Source: TMED14 sp041158165 (GTDB lineage Bacteria > Bacteroidota > Bacteroidia > Flavobacteriales > Schleiferiaceae). From it: DNA of 29,012 nucleotides. The notes under the pieces are model-generated. The model was not told the origin of the DNA, searched no databases, and was given only the letters and a program-made list of their open reading frames with translations. Location: positions 1-29,012 of the forward strand of contig JBEBBW010000019.1 of the NCBI GenBank assembly GCA_041158165.1, written 5' to 3'. Below are positions 10,458 to 19,176 of the stretch, piece by piece (position 1 is the first letter of the stretch; every line of letters starts with the position of its first letter). Position numbers and translations under genes: made by a program.

Positions 10458-11642
10458 ATGAATGCGTGGTTAGAACAGGTTATTCCGTGGATGACGAGTC
10501 CAATCGCCTCGGCCTTGTTGGTGGGGTCGGCCCTAGCGTCGCTCACCACGTTGGGCCTAGTGGCGTACGCGTCTCGCGGAATTTGGTCCCTCAAACCCCG
10601 TATTGAGGGCGCTCCCGTGAAGGCCATGCGGGATTCCGCCCTGTTGGTCGTCGGCCGAAACGCAGCGAGCCGATTTGAGGAGTGGATTGAGGCGTTTGCC
10701 GCCAGCGGACTCACCCAAGTCGTCGAACTGGTCGTGATTGACAACCAAAGCGAGGACGACACGGCCCACCGAATTGAGCAACTCCGCCTTAAGTACCAGT
10801 GGTTGGTCGTGGTGACGGTTCCCCACAGCGACCGTTTTTGGCGCACCCGAAAGCTTGCGATGACCTTGGGTATTAAAGCCACGAAGCGCACGAATGCGGT
10901 TTGGGCAGACGCTGCCACGGTCCCGCCGGCTGACCTTACTGCCTGGCTTGGCGCCTTGATTAGTCCGCTTGAAGATCGCGGTGTAGCGGGCGTTTGGGGC
11001 CCCGTTCAGGTACAGGACGGCAAGCCGTCGACGCGCATTCCAATGCATGCGGGCCAACTTTGGGCTTGGATGCGCCAGCATTTTGGCGGACTTCCGACGT
11101 CGCTCATTCCGGTGAATATGGCGTTCCGCACCACGGATTTTATGGAGCTTAAGGGCTTTCAGGACAGCATGCACGTCGACGGCGGCGAGGGGGAACTCCT
11201 CTTGGGGGTGCTGCAGCAGAAGGGCCGTATTACGTTAGCCGATCAAGCGGTTGTAACCCGTCGTGGCGGAATTCAGCGCGATCCCAAACTGAGAGAAGTG
11301 CGCCCTTCCAGCGAGCAAACCGCCCTCGTGCTCGGGTTTTTAGGCTTGCTGGTGAGCGACCTGGCGGGCCTCATTGCTGCGCTTGGATTGGGTGGGCATC
11401 TTTGGTTGGTCCAGGCCGAAGGACTCAATCCCCTTCGGGATTTTTACCGTGATCAAGCGTTTTTTGCGGCGGGAAGTTGGTTGCTCCTCCACGGCGTGGT
11501 GGGCAGCCTGCTCTTAGTGCACGCGTCGCGATTTGGAGCGTGGTCAGATGCCCTTCGAATGCCGTTTTGGCTCCGATGGGACGCCATTCGGCGCCGTATC
11601 CCCAAGCGGGACCCGATGGCTAAACCCTTCTGGAAGGGGTGA
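10458..11642 (+). CDS. Membrane-associated family 2-like glycosyltransferase
   Basis: A 394-residue protein with an N-terminal helix (about 13-38), a GT-A-like cytoplasmic domain (about 55-290) and two hydrophobic segments at the C-terminus (about 293-320 and 335-360), followed by a basic tail. The GT2 pattern is visible: a first strand LLVVGRNAASRFEEWI, VVIDNQSEDDT as the nucleotide-binding aspartate strand, NAVWADAATVPP at the DxD position, and a late GGEGELLL segment like the GT2 ED acceptor motif. The substrate is unknown; a cell-surface glycan or lipid is plausible. The ATG at 10458 is preferred over upstream in-frame starts because those would overlap tgt and its promoter. Its stop overlaps the rsmG start as TGATG. 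Confidence 0.8.
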   Translation: MNAWLEQVIPWMTSPIASALLVGSALASLTTLGLVAYASRGIWSLKPRIEGAPVKAMRDSALLVVGRNAASRFEEWIEAFAASGLTQVVELVVIDNQSEDDTAHRIEQLRLKYQWLVVVTVPHSDRFWRTRKLAMTLGIKATKRTNAVWADAATVPPADLTAWLGALISPLEDRGVAGVWGPVQVQDGKPSTRIPMHAGQLWAWMRQHFGGLPTSLIPVNMAFRTTDFMELKGFQDSMHVDGGEGELLLGVLQQKGRITLADQAVVTRRGGIQRDPKLREVRPSSEQTALVLGFLGLLVSDLAGLIAALGLGGHLWLVQAEGLNPLRDFYRDQAFFAAGSWLLLHGVVGSLLLVHASRFGAWSDALRMPFWLRWDAIRRRIPKRDPMAKPFWKG

Positions 11643-12238
11643 TGGAGTTTGGACTTTTTCCTTTTTTATCGGACGAAGCGAAGCAAAAACTCGCGGCATT
11701 ACCGGAACTCTACCGAACTTGGAACGCGCAGATCAATGTCGTTTCGCGAAAGGATTTAGATAATTTGTGGGAGCGGCACATCGCCCATTCCCTGGTGCTT
11801 GGCCACGTGCTTCCGTTGAAGCCAGGGCTTCGGGTCGCAGACATTGGTACCGGGGGAGGATTTCCAGGGATTCCGCTGGCCATCGCGTTTCCCGAAGTGG
11901 AGTGGGTCTTGGTGGACTCTATCGCCAAGAAAATCAAGGTGGTCCAAGCAGTGGCCGACGCGTTGGAGTTGATCAATGTGCGCGCCGTTTGGGGCCGAAT
12001 GGAAACGGTTAAAGGGCCGTTTGACCTGGCGGTTACGCGGGCGGTTGCGCCTTCAGCAGACCTAAAACGCTGGATGAAGGGCCACTGGTCGTCGAAGCCA
12101 AACACCGCGCTTTACGCACTCAAAGGCGGAGACCTCCGCGAAGAATTGCACGGAATCCGCCATAAAATTCACCCGCTGCCGCAGTGGCTTCCGGGCGAAT
12201 TCTATGAGACGAAGGTCATCGTGGAACTTCCGGCCTAA
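11642..12238 (+). CDS. rsmG: 16S rRNA (guanine527-N7)-methyltransferase RsmG
   Basis: RsmG uses SAM to methylate N7 of G527 in the 530 loop of 16S rRNA; loss gives low-level streptomycin resistance in several bacteria. The 198-residue protein has the usual N-terminal WNAQINVVSRKD segment, the ERHIAHSL helix, and the SAM-binding VADIGTGGGFPGIPLA glycine loop at about 65-80. The later VTRAVAP segment and ALKGG near the C-terminus are also typical. ATG at 11642 is chosen over the GTG at 11639; it overlaps the upstream stop (TGATG), indicating translational coupling. It converges on the P5C dehydrogenase gene. Confidence 0.96.
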   Translation: MEFGLFPFLSDEAKQKLAALPELYRTWNAQINVVSRKDLDNLWERHIAHSLVLGHVLPLKPGLRVADIGTGGGFPGIPLAIAFPEVEWVLVDSIAKKIKVVQAVADALELINVRAVWGRMETVKGPFDLAVTRAVAPSADLKRWMKGHWSSKPNTALYALKGGDLREELHGIRHKIHPLPQWLPGEFYETKVIVELPA

Positions 12239-12241
12239 GCC

Positions 12242-12265
12242 AGTAACTAGTAGCGAGTAACTAGT
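12242..12265. repeat. Short direct repeat with heptamer periodicity
   Basis: Two perfect copies of AGTAACTAGT (12242-12251 and 12256-12265) are separated by AGCG, a 14-nt (2 x 7) period. It begins 3 nt after the rsmG stop in the 34-nt convergent gap. The core AGTAACTAG recurs on the minus strand at 24554-24562. Confidence 0.75.
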
Positions 12266-12281
12266 TTGGGCGTTAGCCCAA
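12266..12281. other. Small hairpin at the end of the P5C dehydrogenase gene
   Basis: TTGGGC, loop GTTA, GCCCAA is a perfect 6-bp stem overlapping the stop codon at 12273-12275. No T run follows on either strand, so a termination role is only possible, not shown. Confidence 0.35.
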
Positions 12282-13898
12282 GAACGGGTAGCGGTAGTCC
12301 GCTGGCGGAACGAGCGTCTCTTTGATGGTGCGGGGCGAAACCCAGCGGAGGAGGTTGAGTACCGAGCCCGCTTTGTCGTTCGTACCCGAACCGCGCGCGC
12401 CACCAAAAGGCTGCTGGCCCACTACGGCTCCCGTAGGTTTGTCGTTCACATAGAAGTTGCCGGCGGCGAAGGCCAGGCGGCGCGTAGCTTCGTCGACCGC
12501 GTCGCGGTCGCGCGAGAACACCGCCCCCGTAAGGGCGTACTCCGACGTGCGGTTGATGAGGTCCAGGGTATCGCTCCACGCAGCGTCTTCGTACACGAAA
12601 ATCGTGAGGAACGGTCCGAAGATCTCCTCACACATCGTGCGGAAGTGTGGATTCGTCGTCACCACCACGGTCGGCTCGACGAAGTAGCCCTTCGACTTGT
12701 CGTGGCCACCGCCCACCAGGAGTTCAACGTCTTCGCGACCTTTGGCATAGTCGATGAACGACACGGTCTTGTCAAACGAACGCTCGTCGATCACGGCGGT
12801 GATGAAATTGGACGGGTCGCCGGGGCTGCCCATTTTAAAACTCTTCACGTCGGCAACGAGGCGTTCTTTAACGGCCGGCCAAAGGCTAGCGGGCACATAG
12901 GCACGCGAAGCAGCCGAGCACTTTTGGCCCTGGAACTCAAAAGCTCCGCGCGAAAGAGAAGTAGCCACTTCGAGCGGGTCGGCCGAAGGGTGGGCCAAAA
13001 CAAAATCCTTACCGCCGGTCTCGCCGACAATGCGCGGGTAGGCCTTGTAGCGGTCAATATTGGAGCCGATTTCCTTCCAAAGATGCTTGAACACGGCCGT
13101 AGATCCGGTGAAGTGCAGGCCTGCAAAGTCGGGGTGCTTGAAAACGACGTCGCCCACGGCGGGACCGTCGGCGTAGACCAGGTTGATAACCCCAGCTGGC
13201 AATCCCGCCTTGCGGAAGATTTCCATGATTACCCATGCGGAGTAAATCTGTGCGTCAGCGGGTTTCCACACGGCCACGTTGCCCATGAGGGCGGGGGCAG
13301 CAGGCAGGTTGCCCGCGATGGCCGTGAAGTTGAACGGCGTAACGGCCAAAATAAATCCTTCGAGGGCACGGTACTCCATTCGGTTCCATACGCCGGGCGA
13401 GCTCTCGGGCTGCTGGGCGTAGATCTCGGTCATGAACTGCACGTTAAAGCGCAAGAAGTCAGCAAACTCACAGGCTGCATCGATTTCAGCTTGGTGCACC
13501 GTCTTCGATTGCGCCAGCATGGTTGCCGCATTGATTTTAGCCCGGTACGGGCCGCTCACCAAGTCGGCTGCGCGCAAGAAAATTCCGGCCCGCTCAAACC
13601 ACGGCATGGACGACCACGAGGCGTGGGCGGCTAGGGCAGCGTCAATGGCTTGGCTGACGTGGCTTGAAGTGCCCCAGTGGTACTGACCGATGACGCGCTG
13701 GTGGTCGTGGGGAGGGCGGCAATCGCGAAGTTCGCCGGTGCGCACTTCCTGACCCCCAATGAACATGGGAATATCGATCTTTTGCTGAAGCAGCGATTCG
13801 TAGGTGTCCAAAAGCCGGGCGCGCTCCGGGGTGCCGGGGGCGTAGCTGTACACGGGTTCGTTGATGGCCTTGGGGACAGAAAACAATGCGTTGGGCAT
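12273..13898 (-). CDS. L-glutamate gamma-semialdehyde (1-pyrroline-5-carboxylate) dehydrogenase
   Basis: Oxidises glutamate-5-semialdehyde to glutamate with NAD+, the second step of proline catabolism. At 541 residues it has the size of the stand-alone P5CDH of Bacteroidota and mitochondria (about 540). Visible ALDH residues are Asn190 in TPFNF, Glu293 in VGETGGKD and the catalytic Cys327 in GQKCSA. EIFGPFL and a C-terminal KPTGAVVGQQPFGG segment are typical of P5CDH. The ATG at 13898 fits the family N-terminus. No proline dehydrogenase gene is adjacent. A weak GACCTTTG box (13942-13949, minus) lies over the end of the upstream phosphatase gene, so either its own promoter or readthrough could express it. 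Confidence 0.95.
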   Translation of the reverse strand: MPNALFSVPKAINEPVYSYAPGTPERARLLDTYESLLQQKIDIPMFIGGQEVRTGELRDCRPPHDHQRVIGQYHWGTSSHVSQAIDAALAAHASWSSMPWFERAGIFLRAADLVSGPYRAKINAATMLAQSKTVHQAEIDAACEFADFLRFNVQFMTEIYAQQPESSPGVWNRMEYRALEGFILAVTPFNFTAIAGNLPAAPALMGNVAVWKPADAQIYSAWVIMEIFRKAGLPAGVINLVYADGPAVGDVVFKHPDFAGLHFTGSTAVFKHLWKEIGSNIDRYKAYPRIVGETGGKDFVLAHPSADPLEVATSLSRGAFEFQGQKCSAASRAYVPASLWPAVKERLVADVKSFKMGSPGDPSNFITAVIDERSFDKTVSFIDYAKGREDVELLVGGGHDKSKGYFVEPTVVVTTNPHFRTMCEEIFGPFLTIFVYEDAAWSDTLDLINRTSEYALTGAVFSRDRDAVDEATRRLAFAAGNFYVNDKPTGAVVGQQPFGGARGSGTNDKAGSVLNLLRWVSPRTIKETLVPPADYRYPFLG

Positions 13899-13940
13899 AA
13901 TCGAAGGGTTTGGCGCGGCCGCTTGGTCGCGAATTCTACA

Positions 13941-14585
13941 TCAAAGGTCGGAACTGTGGGTCGGTTCGCGAAGGAATTCTAAAATTTCTCCAGTCCGCGT
14001 GAGGCGAATGGCGTGGAGTCCGCCCCCCCGCCAGCAGCCCGTGTCGAGGCCCCAGGCGTTGGCCGAAGGGTAAAAGCGCGGAACGCCCGTTTCTTGGATG
14101 ACGTGCCCAAAAAGTTGGAGCTTACCGACGTTTTTCAGTGCCGAGCGGTTGTGGAGCACTGACCTCAGATTTCCAGCTATGAACGGGTCGCGCGCGTGCA
14201 GCGCTACTCCGGCGTGGGTGACGAGAACGTAGCGGTTTTCCCACTTGAGGGGTAGCCGCCTCATCCAGTCAATCGTTTTTTTCAACGGAATCCCCCGCTT
14301 GAGCAAGTCCTTTTTGAACTTTTCAAAAAAGGCCAACTTGTGCATGGGCTGGTCGTAGGCATCGACGAGCATTTGCTCGTGGTTGCCGCGCACGACAAAT
14401 ACACTGTACGGGTATTCGGTTTGGAGTTCGCGCACGTACTCAACCACCCGAGCGGACTTGGGTCCCTTGTTGACCAAATCCCCAACGAAAATGAGGAACT
14501 CGTCGTGGGCATTCCATTGGCTGCGCACCAACGTCTTCAGGGTTTTGGAGCACCCGTGCACGTCGGCAACGACCAAAAGGTTCAC
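13941..14585 (-). CDS. PPP-type metallophosphoesterase (serine/threonine phosphatase-like)
   Basis: A 214-residue calcineurin-like phosphoesterase with all PPP-family metal motifs: ADVHG (Asp8, His10), GDLVNKGP, RGNHE, THAG and GHV. It is closest to the bacterial PrpA/PphA or ApaH-like group, which act on phosphoproteins or dinucleotides; the substrate cannot be told from sequence. The start is GTG at 14585, 11 nt after the dnaN stop, with no ATG in frame upstream, so it is probably co-transcribed with dnaN. Confidence 0.88.
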   Translation of the reverse strand: MNLLVVADVHGCSKTLKTLVRSQWNAHDEFLIFVGDLVNKGPKSARVVEYVRELQTEYPYSVFVVRGNHEQMLVDAYDQPMHKLAFFEKFKKDLLKRGIPLKKTIDWMRRLPLKWENRYVLVTHAGVALHARDPFIAGNLRSVLHNRSALKNVGKLQLFGHVIQETGVPRFYPSANAWGLDTGCWRGGGLHAIRLTRTGEILEFLREPTHSSDL

Positions 14586-14596
14586 GGCAAAAAATC

Positions 14597-15718
14597 CTAG
14601 GAGTTCAGCATCACGGGCATGACCAGCATCAGCAGATCTTCGCCGTCTTCACCTGGGCGGTCGGGGAACAGCAAACCTGCGCGGTTCGGAGCCGAAAACT
14701 CCCAAACGACCGAGCTGCTGTCTACGTTACCCAGCATTTCAACGATAAACCGGCTGTTAAACCCGATTTCAAGGTCGCTGCCTTCGTAGCTGCACGCCAA
14801 ACGCTCGTGGGCCTTGTTGGCAAAATCGGGATCTTCTGCGCTGATAAAGAGCTCATTCCCGGCCATTTTAAGGCGAATCTGGTGCGTGGTTTTGTTGGCG
14901 AAGAGGCTAACGCGCTTGACGCTTCCGGTAAACGCCCCGCGGTCCACCGTCATGCGGTTGGGGTTGTTTTTCGGAATTACGCCTTCAAAATTGGGGTACT
15001 TACCGTCGATCAGTCGGCAAATAAGGGTCACGCCGTCGTAGGTAAACTGGGCGTTCTGCTCCGTGTAGCGGATTTCCACTAAGTCGTCGTTGCTGCCAAG
15101 GGTCGCCTTGAGCAGGTTCAACGGCTTTTTCGGCATGATGAACTCGGCGGTTTGCGGTGCAGCAAAGTCCGTGCGGCGGTAGCGAACCAATTTGTGGGCG
15201 TCGGTGGCGACAAACGTCAGGCTTTCGGGCGTGAGCTGAAAGAACACGCCGCTCATTACGGGGCGCAGGTCGTCGTTGCCCGCAGCAAAAAGTGTTTTGC
15301 CAATGGCGGTTCCGAGCACGTGTGCCGGTAATTCAACGGTTACTGTGGCCTCGACTTCTGGGGCCTTGGGGTATTCAGCGGCGTCGACATACGAAATGGC
15401 GTACTTGCCGAAGTCGCTGCTCACCTCGAGGCTATGGGCACTTGGATTGAACGTAAACGTCAAGGGCTGCTCTGGGAAACTCTTCACCGTGTCGAGCAGC
15501 ATGCGTGCTGGAATGGCCGCCGTCGCACTGCTCTCTGAGGCTACGTCAAGCGTAGTAGTCATCGTCGTCTCAAGGTCAGACGCGGTGAGGATCAGCTTAT
15601 TGGGCTCGAGGACCACGAGAAAGTGGTCCAAAATGGGCAGCGTGTGATTGGATTGAATAACGCCTGAAACGGTTTGTAGTGCGCGGAGGAGTTGTCCGCT
15701 GGAAACGATGAACTTCAT
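14597..15718 (-). CDS. dnaN: DNA polymerase III beta subunit (sliding clamp)
   Basis: The beta clamp forms a dimeric ring around DNA and tethers polymerase III and repair proteins. The 373-residue length is standard. It starts MKFIVSSGQLLRALQTVSG and has the domain I strand LPILDHFLV, the central HKLVRYR segment, and the C-terminal LLMLVMPVMLNS, which matches the clamp C-terminus that forms the partner-binding pocket. The gene is not beside dnaA but follows gldFG and a DUF4340 gene, as in many Bacteroidota. The start is 12 nt after the DUF4340 stop; a TTACTTTG box (15723-15730, minus) one base off consensus could be an internal promoter. Confidence 0.98.
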   Translation of the reverse strand: MKFIVSSGQLLRALQTVSGVIQSNHTLPILDHFLVVLEPNKLILTASDLETTMTTTLDVASESSATAAIPARMLLDTVKSFPEQPLTFTFNPSAHSLEVSSDFGKYAISYVDAAEYPKAPEVEATVTVELPAHVLGTAIGKTLFAAGNDDLRPVMSGVFFQLTPESLTFVATDAHKLVRYRRTDFAAPQTAEFIMPKKPLNLLKATLGSNDDLVEIRYTEQNAQFTYDGVTLICRLIDGKYPNFEGVIPKNNPNRMTVDRGAFTGSVKRVSLFANKTTHQIRLKMAGNELFISAEDPDFANKAHERLACSYEGSDLEIGFNSRFIVEMLGNVDSSSVVWEFSAPNRAGLLFPDRPGEDGEDLLMLVMPVMLNS

Positions 15719-15730
15719 GCTGCAAAGTAA

Positions 15731-16747
15731 TTACCTCGAGGCACGCAATGCTTGAGAACTTTTCAACAGGTGTTGAAGACCGAAGCGCTGCACGAGGACC
15801 ATGCGCCCGTCGTCCAAAAACGCGTAAAAACGGTTCGGGTCAAACGCAAGCGGTTCGCCGTCTTCGGTCATGGCCTCGGGGTCGGGCGGAACGTGGTATA
15901 GATCCATGCTGTTCTGGCTTCCGTCGGTGCGGCGTACCTCAACTCGAATGCGCGGAACAAGCGCTTTGAGGCTGTCTTGCTTGCCGTAGGCAACGTCAGA
16001 AGGGATGATTACCCCTTCGTACTGGCTCGAGGCAATCGCTTTGAGCAAGGCCTGCACGGCCATGCCGTCGGTGGCGGATTTTTTGCCTTGTGCATCGAGG
16101 ATCCACGATCCGCCTTGCTCGCGCAGGCTAAAGCTGGATGCAGCCGAGTCGGCGTAGGTGAACCCCACCGAAGAAACGGGTTCGGTACTGGACCACAGCA
16201 CTCGGTGGCGCCACAGGTCTTCGCGCAAGAAAAAGCGGCTGCTCAAAAAGCCGTTGAATCCTGGAATGTGCACGGCTACTGGACGCCCAAAACCGTCGCG
16301 CAAGAAGTACGTGCCCAGCATGTCGGGCGTTTCGGTGCCCACGGTGAACGACTTGAGGTTTTCGTCTCCCGCAAAAACGTCTACGTGGGTGCCGTAGGTG
16401 GACATGGCTGACAAAATATTGGCAGTCGCTGCGTCGGGCGCAAACCCGCGCAAACGAACGCGGTACAGGGTTTCGAGCAGCACACTAATGGCGTCGGGCC
16501 GCACTGGGTGCGCACCGTTGATCAACCAAACGCCCGATTCCCGCGTGAGCACCGCGGTATCGGGGCTTCGGTTCCACAAGACAATGCGGTCAATCGACGC
16601 CGTGTCCGCCACGGCGAAGTCGTAGGCTTCGGGACTAAGGTCGTCGTGGCTTTGGGACTCCCGCACAATGAGGAACACGACAAGGCCGGTAACGGCCAGG
16701 CCAAGGACTAGGGACCAGCGCAGGGCCGGTCGAACACGTTGCTTCAT
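15731..16747 (-). CDS. DUF4340 domain-containing membrane-anchored protein
   Basis: A 338-residue protein with one N-terminal membrane helix (about 10-28, after basic MKQRVRPALR) and a large extracytoplasmic part rich in beta strands. The pattern of IDRIVLWN..PDTAVLTRESGVWLIN followed by a repeat-like SVGFTYADSAASSFSLREQGGSWIL is that of DUF4340, which is found beside GldG-type proteins. It overlaps the gldFG stop as ATGA, so it is probably translated with GldFG and may be part of the same envelope complex. Molecular function unknown. Confidence 0.8.
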   Translation of the reverse strand: MKQRVRPALRWSLVLGLAVTGLVVFLIVRESQSHDDLSPEAYDFAVADTASIDRIVLWNRSPDTAVLTRESGVWLINGAHPVRPDAISVLLETLYRVRLRGFAPDAATANILSAMSTYGTHVDVFAGDENLKSFTVGTETPDMLGTYFLRDGFGRPVAVHIPGFNGFLSSRFFLREDLWRHRVLWSSTEPVSSVGFTYADSAASSFSLREQGGSWILDAQGKKSATDGMAVQALLKAIASSQYEGVIIPSDVAYGKQDSLKALVPRIRVEVRRTDGSQNSMDLYHVPPDPEAMTEDGEPLAFDPNRFYAFLDDGRMVLVQRFGLQHLLKSSQALRASR

Positions 16748-19176
16748 AATTCAGATTGAGGGCGACCAAACTTGCGCTTGCGCATCCGGCGGTAAAGGGT
16801 GTGGAGCACCAGGACTAAGGCGATGGGCGCAACGGTATTGAGGGTTTGAAAGAAGGTGGCCCGAGCGTCCACTTTGGGGCGATCGAGGAGCCTTAGGCTT
16901 ACGTCGCGTCCGCGCACTGAAATCAGGCCGCTTCCTTCGAGCAAATAGTCCATGGCGTTGAGCAGAAAATCGGAATTGCCGAATTGCTGCCCCGTGTACT
17001 GGTCGTAGCCCAAGGGCAACGGCGCGCCACGGGGAATGTCGCTGCGAACAATGTTGCGTTGGTTCTTGCCCAGGTCGCCGTCGCCGACAACCAGCAGCTT
17101 GGCGTCTTTGGCGCTTGCCGGCGGTGCAGGTAATTCCGTTTTCGGCACCATTCGGTTGGCGTAGTAGGAGGGCAGCTCGCCCTCGAGGAGGATCGCCGTG
17201 GCCAAAGGACCTTCGGTGTACAGCGTGCGGACGGGCTCGTTGTACAGTTCCGCGAGGCTCACCTGGGTTGGAGCAGGGCGACGGCGCGCGTACGGTGACG
17301 TCTGCAGCAGCACGGTTTTCGAAACGCCTGGCACGCGGATGGTGTCAAGTGTTGTTCCGAATTCGTAGCGCACTGCGTTTAAATTTTTTACTATCGGATG
17401 CTCAGACTGCGGAAGCATCAGCGGGAAGTATACCCACGGCCGAACGGAACGCTGGTCGTTGACGCCGGCACACACCAAGTCGGTTGCCAACGACGTGTTG
17501 ACGCGGGCACCGTAGGTGAACAGCAATCCGTCTAGACCGATAAAGTCAAGCTGGGGGTAAGCGAGGAACTCCGACGCATAGCTCAACGAGTCCATTTCGG
17601 CATGCACGGCTTCCACCATCCAAATGGCCCGGCCGTTGTTCATCAGGTACTGGTCAAGTAGCCAGCGGTCGAGTTCGGCGAACGACTCGCGCGGCTTGGC
17701 CATGATGATGCCGTCGAAGCTATTCAGACGCCGCACCTGCATCGTGAGCGAGGGCTCCCCGGTCGTGCTGTCGATGGGGAATTCGCGCAGGTTAAAGCGG
17801 AATACGTCGTAGCTCTTGCGCAGGCTGAGTTCGAGTGCCGCCGTTTGAATTGCGGCCAGTTCGCCGTGACCTTCAATGAGGGCGACGCGCTTGCGCTCGG
17901 TTTGAAGAAGTCCGCGCAATGAGGCCGCGAGGGCGTACTCCAGGTTTTGAATGCTCGCGTTGATTTGTGCCTCGGGCGCTTGGGCAAACTGCTCGAGCAA
18001 GAGCGATACCGGCCACTGGCGTTCGTTGTAGCTAACCACCGCGCCGGGGAATACCTGCTGGGTTTTCACCCCGTCAGTTTCTTGAATTTCCAGCTGAATG
18101 GCGCCCAACCCGAGGTTTTGCAGCTGGGTGTAGGTGTCGCGCCGCACCTGAGGGTCAGGATTCTCTGATGGGTTGACGAGCTCGTAGCGGATGTTGCGGT
18201 TGCGGGCGCGGAACTCGTCGAGCAGACGCAAGGTTTCGGCTTGCAGGCGTTGAAATCCAGCCGGAAAATCGCCTTCCAGGTAAATGGTCACCAGCATCGG
18301 TTCTTCGACCTGGTCGATGAGGGCCTCGGTGGCGTCGCTCAGGCTAAACCGCTGGTCGGCAGTGAGGTCCAAGCGCAAGAATACCGGGCGGAAGGTGGAA
18401 AGCGCCACGACGGCTACGGCGACCGCCACGGGGGCGATGCGGCGCAGGTCTTTTTTGGGTTCGAGCATCAGGCGCGCTCCGGCCAAGAAGGCGAGTGTGA
18501 GTCCGCCAAAGTAGAGCACGTCGTTCGCGTCAATCACGCCACGGCTCATCGAGGTGTAGTGTTCGCTAATGCCCCATTGGAGGAGGTAGAGTCCGCGGTT
18601 GGCAATGCTCGGAAGGTCAACAAACGCATCAAATCCCGCGTACAGGGCCAAGCTTCCGGCCGCGCCGCCGACAAAAGCCACGATAGAGTTGTCGGTGCTT
18701 GCGCTGAACAGGAGCGAGATGGCGAGGTAGGAGCCGCCCAAGATGAACAGTCCGAGGTAGGAACCCGCAGTGCTGCCGAGGTCGAGGTTGCCCACCGGGT
18801 TGCCCAAAACGTACAGCGACGCAGCGTAAAGCAAGGTGGGAAGCAGCGCCAGCCCGAGGAGCCCCATACCGGCCAACCACTTACCGACGACAATATTCCA
18901 GGTGGTCAGCGGTTTTGCGCGCAGCCAATCGAGGGTTCCGGCACGCCGTTCTTCGGCGAGCATGCGCATCGCCAACGCGGGTACCAAAAACAAAAACACC
19001 CACGGAGAAAGCATAAAAAGCCCGTCAAGTTGGGCGTATCCGCTGTCGAGCAGGTGAAAGTTGCCCGGCATGAGCCAGAGAAACACGGCGTTGAGTCCGA
19101 GGTAAACGCTTAACACGAGTACCCCCGTGGCGGACTGAAAAAAGGAGGCGAATTCGCGGCGGGCTAAGCTGAGCAT
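16744..19176 (-). CDS. Fused GldF-GldG gliding-motility ABC transporter protein
   Basis: An 810-residue single chain that joins two proteins normally encoded separately. Residues 1-240 are an ABC-2 permease like GldF: six hydrophobic segments and the EERRAGTLDWLRAKPL loop near 75-90. Residues about 243-810 are GldG: an anchoring helix near 248-262, then RLDLTADQRFSLSDAT, a large periplasmic ABC_transp_aux-type domain, and a final helix near 780-798 before a basic tail. In Flavobacterium GldF and GldG are about 240 and 560 residues, so the sum fits a clean head-to-tail fusion with no stop between. With ATPase GldA (not here) they form an ABC transporter needed for gliding in Flavobacterium; homologues also occur in non-gliders. 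ATG at 19176 is chosen over a longer start at 19200. Confidence 0.9.
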   Translation of the reverse strand: MLSLARREFASFFQSATGVLVLSVYLGLNAVFLWLMPGNFHLLDSGYAQLDGLFMLSPWVFLFLVPALAMRMLAEERRAGTLDWLRAKPLTTWNIVVGKWLAGMGLLGLALLPTLLYAASLYVLGNPVGNLDLGSTAGSYLGLFILGGSYLAISLLFSASTDNSIVAFVGGAAGSLALYAGFDAFVDLPSIANRGLYLLQWGISEHYTSMSRGVIDANDVLYFGGLTLAFLAGARLMLEPKKDLRRIAPVAVAVAVVALSTFRPVFLRLDLTADQRFSLSDATEALIDQVEEPMLVTIYLEGDFPAGFQRLQAETLRLLDEFRARNRNIRYELVNPSENPDPQVRRDTYTQLQNLGLGAIQLEIQETDGVKTQQVFPGAVVSYNERQWPVSLLLEQFAQAPEAQINASIQNLEYALAASLRGLLQTERKRVALIEGHGELAAIQTAALELSLRKSYDVFRFNLREFPIDSTTGEPSLTMQVRRLNSFDGIIMAKPRESFAELDRWLLDQYLMNNGRAIWMVEAVHAEMDSLSYASEFLAYPQLDFIGLDGLLFTYGARVNTSLATDLVCAGVNDQRSVRPWVYFPLMLPQSEHPIVKNLNAVRYEFGTTLDTIRVPGVSKTVLLQTSPYARRRPAPTQVSLAELYNEPVRTLYTEGPLATAILLEGELPSYYANRMVPKTELPAPPASAKDAKLLVVGDGDLGKNQRNIVRSDIPRGAPLPLGYDQYTGQQFGNSDFLLNAMDYLLEGSGLISVRGRDVSLRLLDRPKVDARATFFQTLNTVAPIALVLVLHTLYRRMRKRKFGRPQSEL

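Noticed and set aside
10412..10918. N-terminal extension of Tgt to 545 residues
   Set aside because: The added 169 residues have no Tgt similarity, run antisense through the glycosyltransferase gene and cross both promoter boxes; GTG at 10411 gives the standard length.
12645..13634. 329-codon frame on the plus strand
   Set aside because: It is the antisense shadow of the P5C dehydrogenase gene and has no recognisable domain; long shadows are expected in GC-rich DNA.
18241..19113. 290-codon frame on the plus strand
   Set aside because: It is antisense to gldFG, with a polar low-complexity composition typical of a shadow frame.
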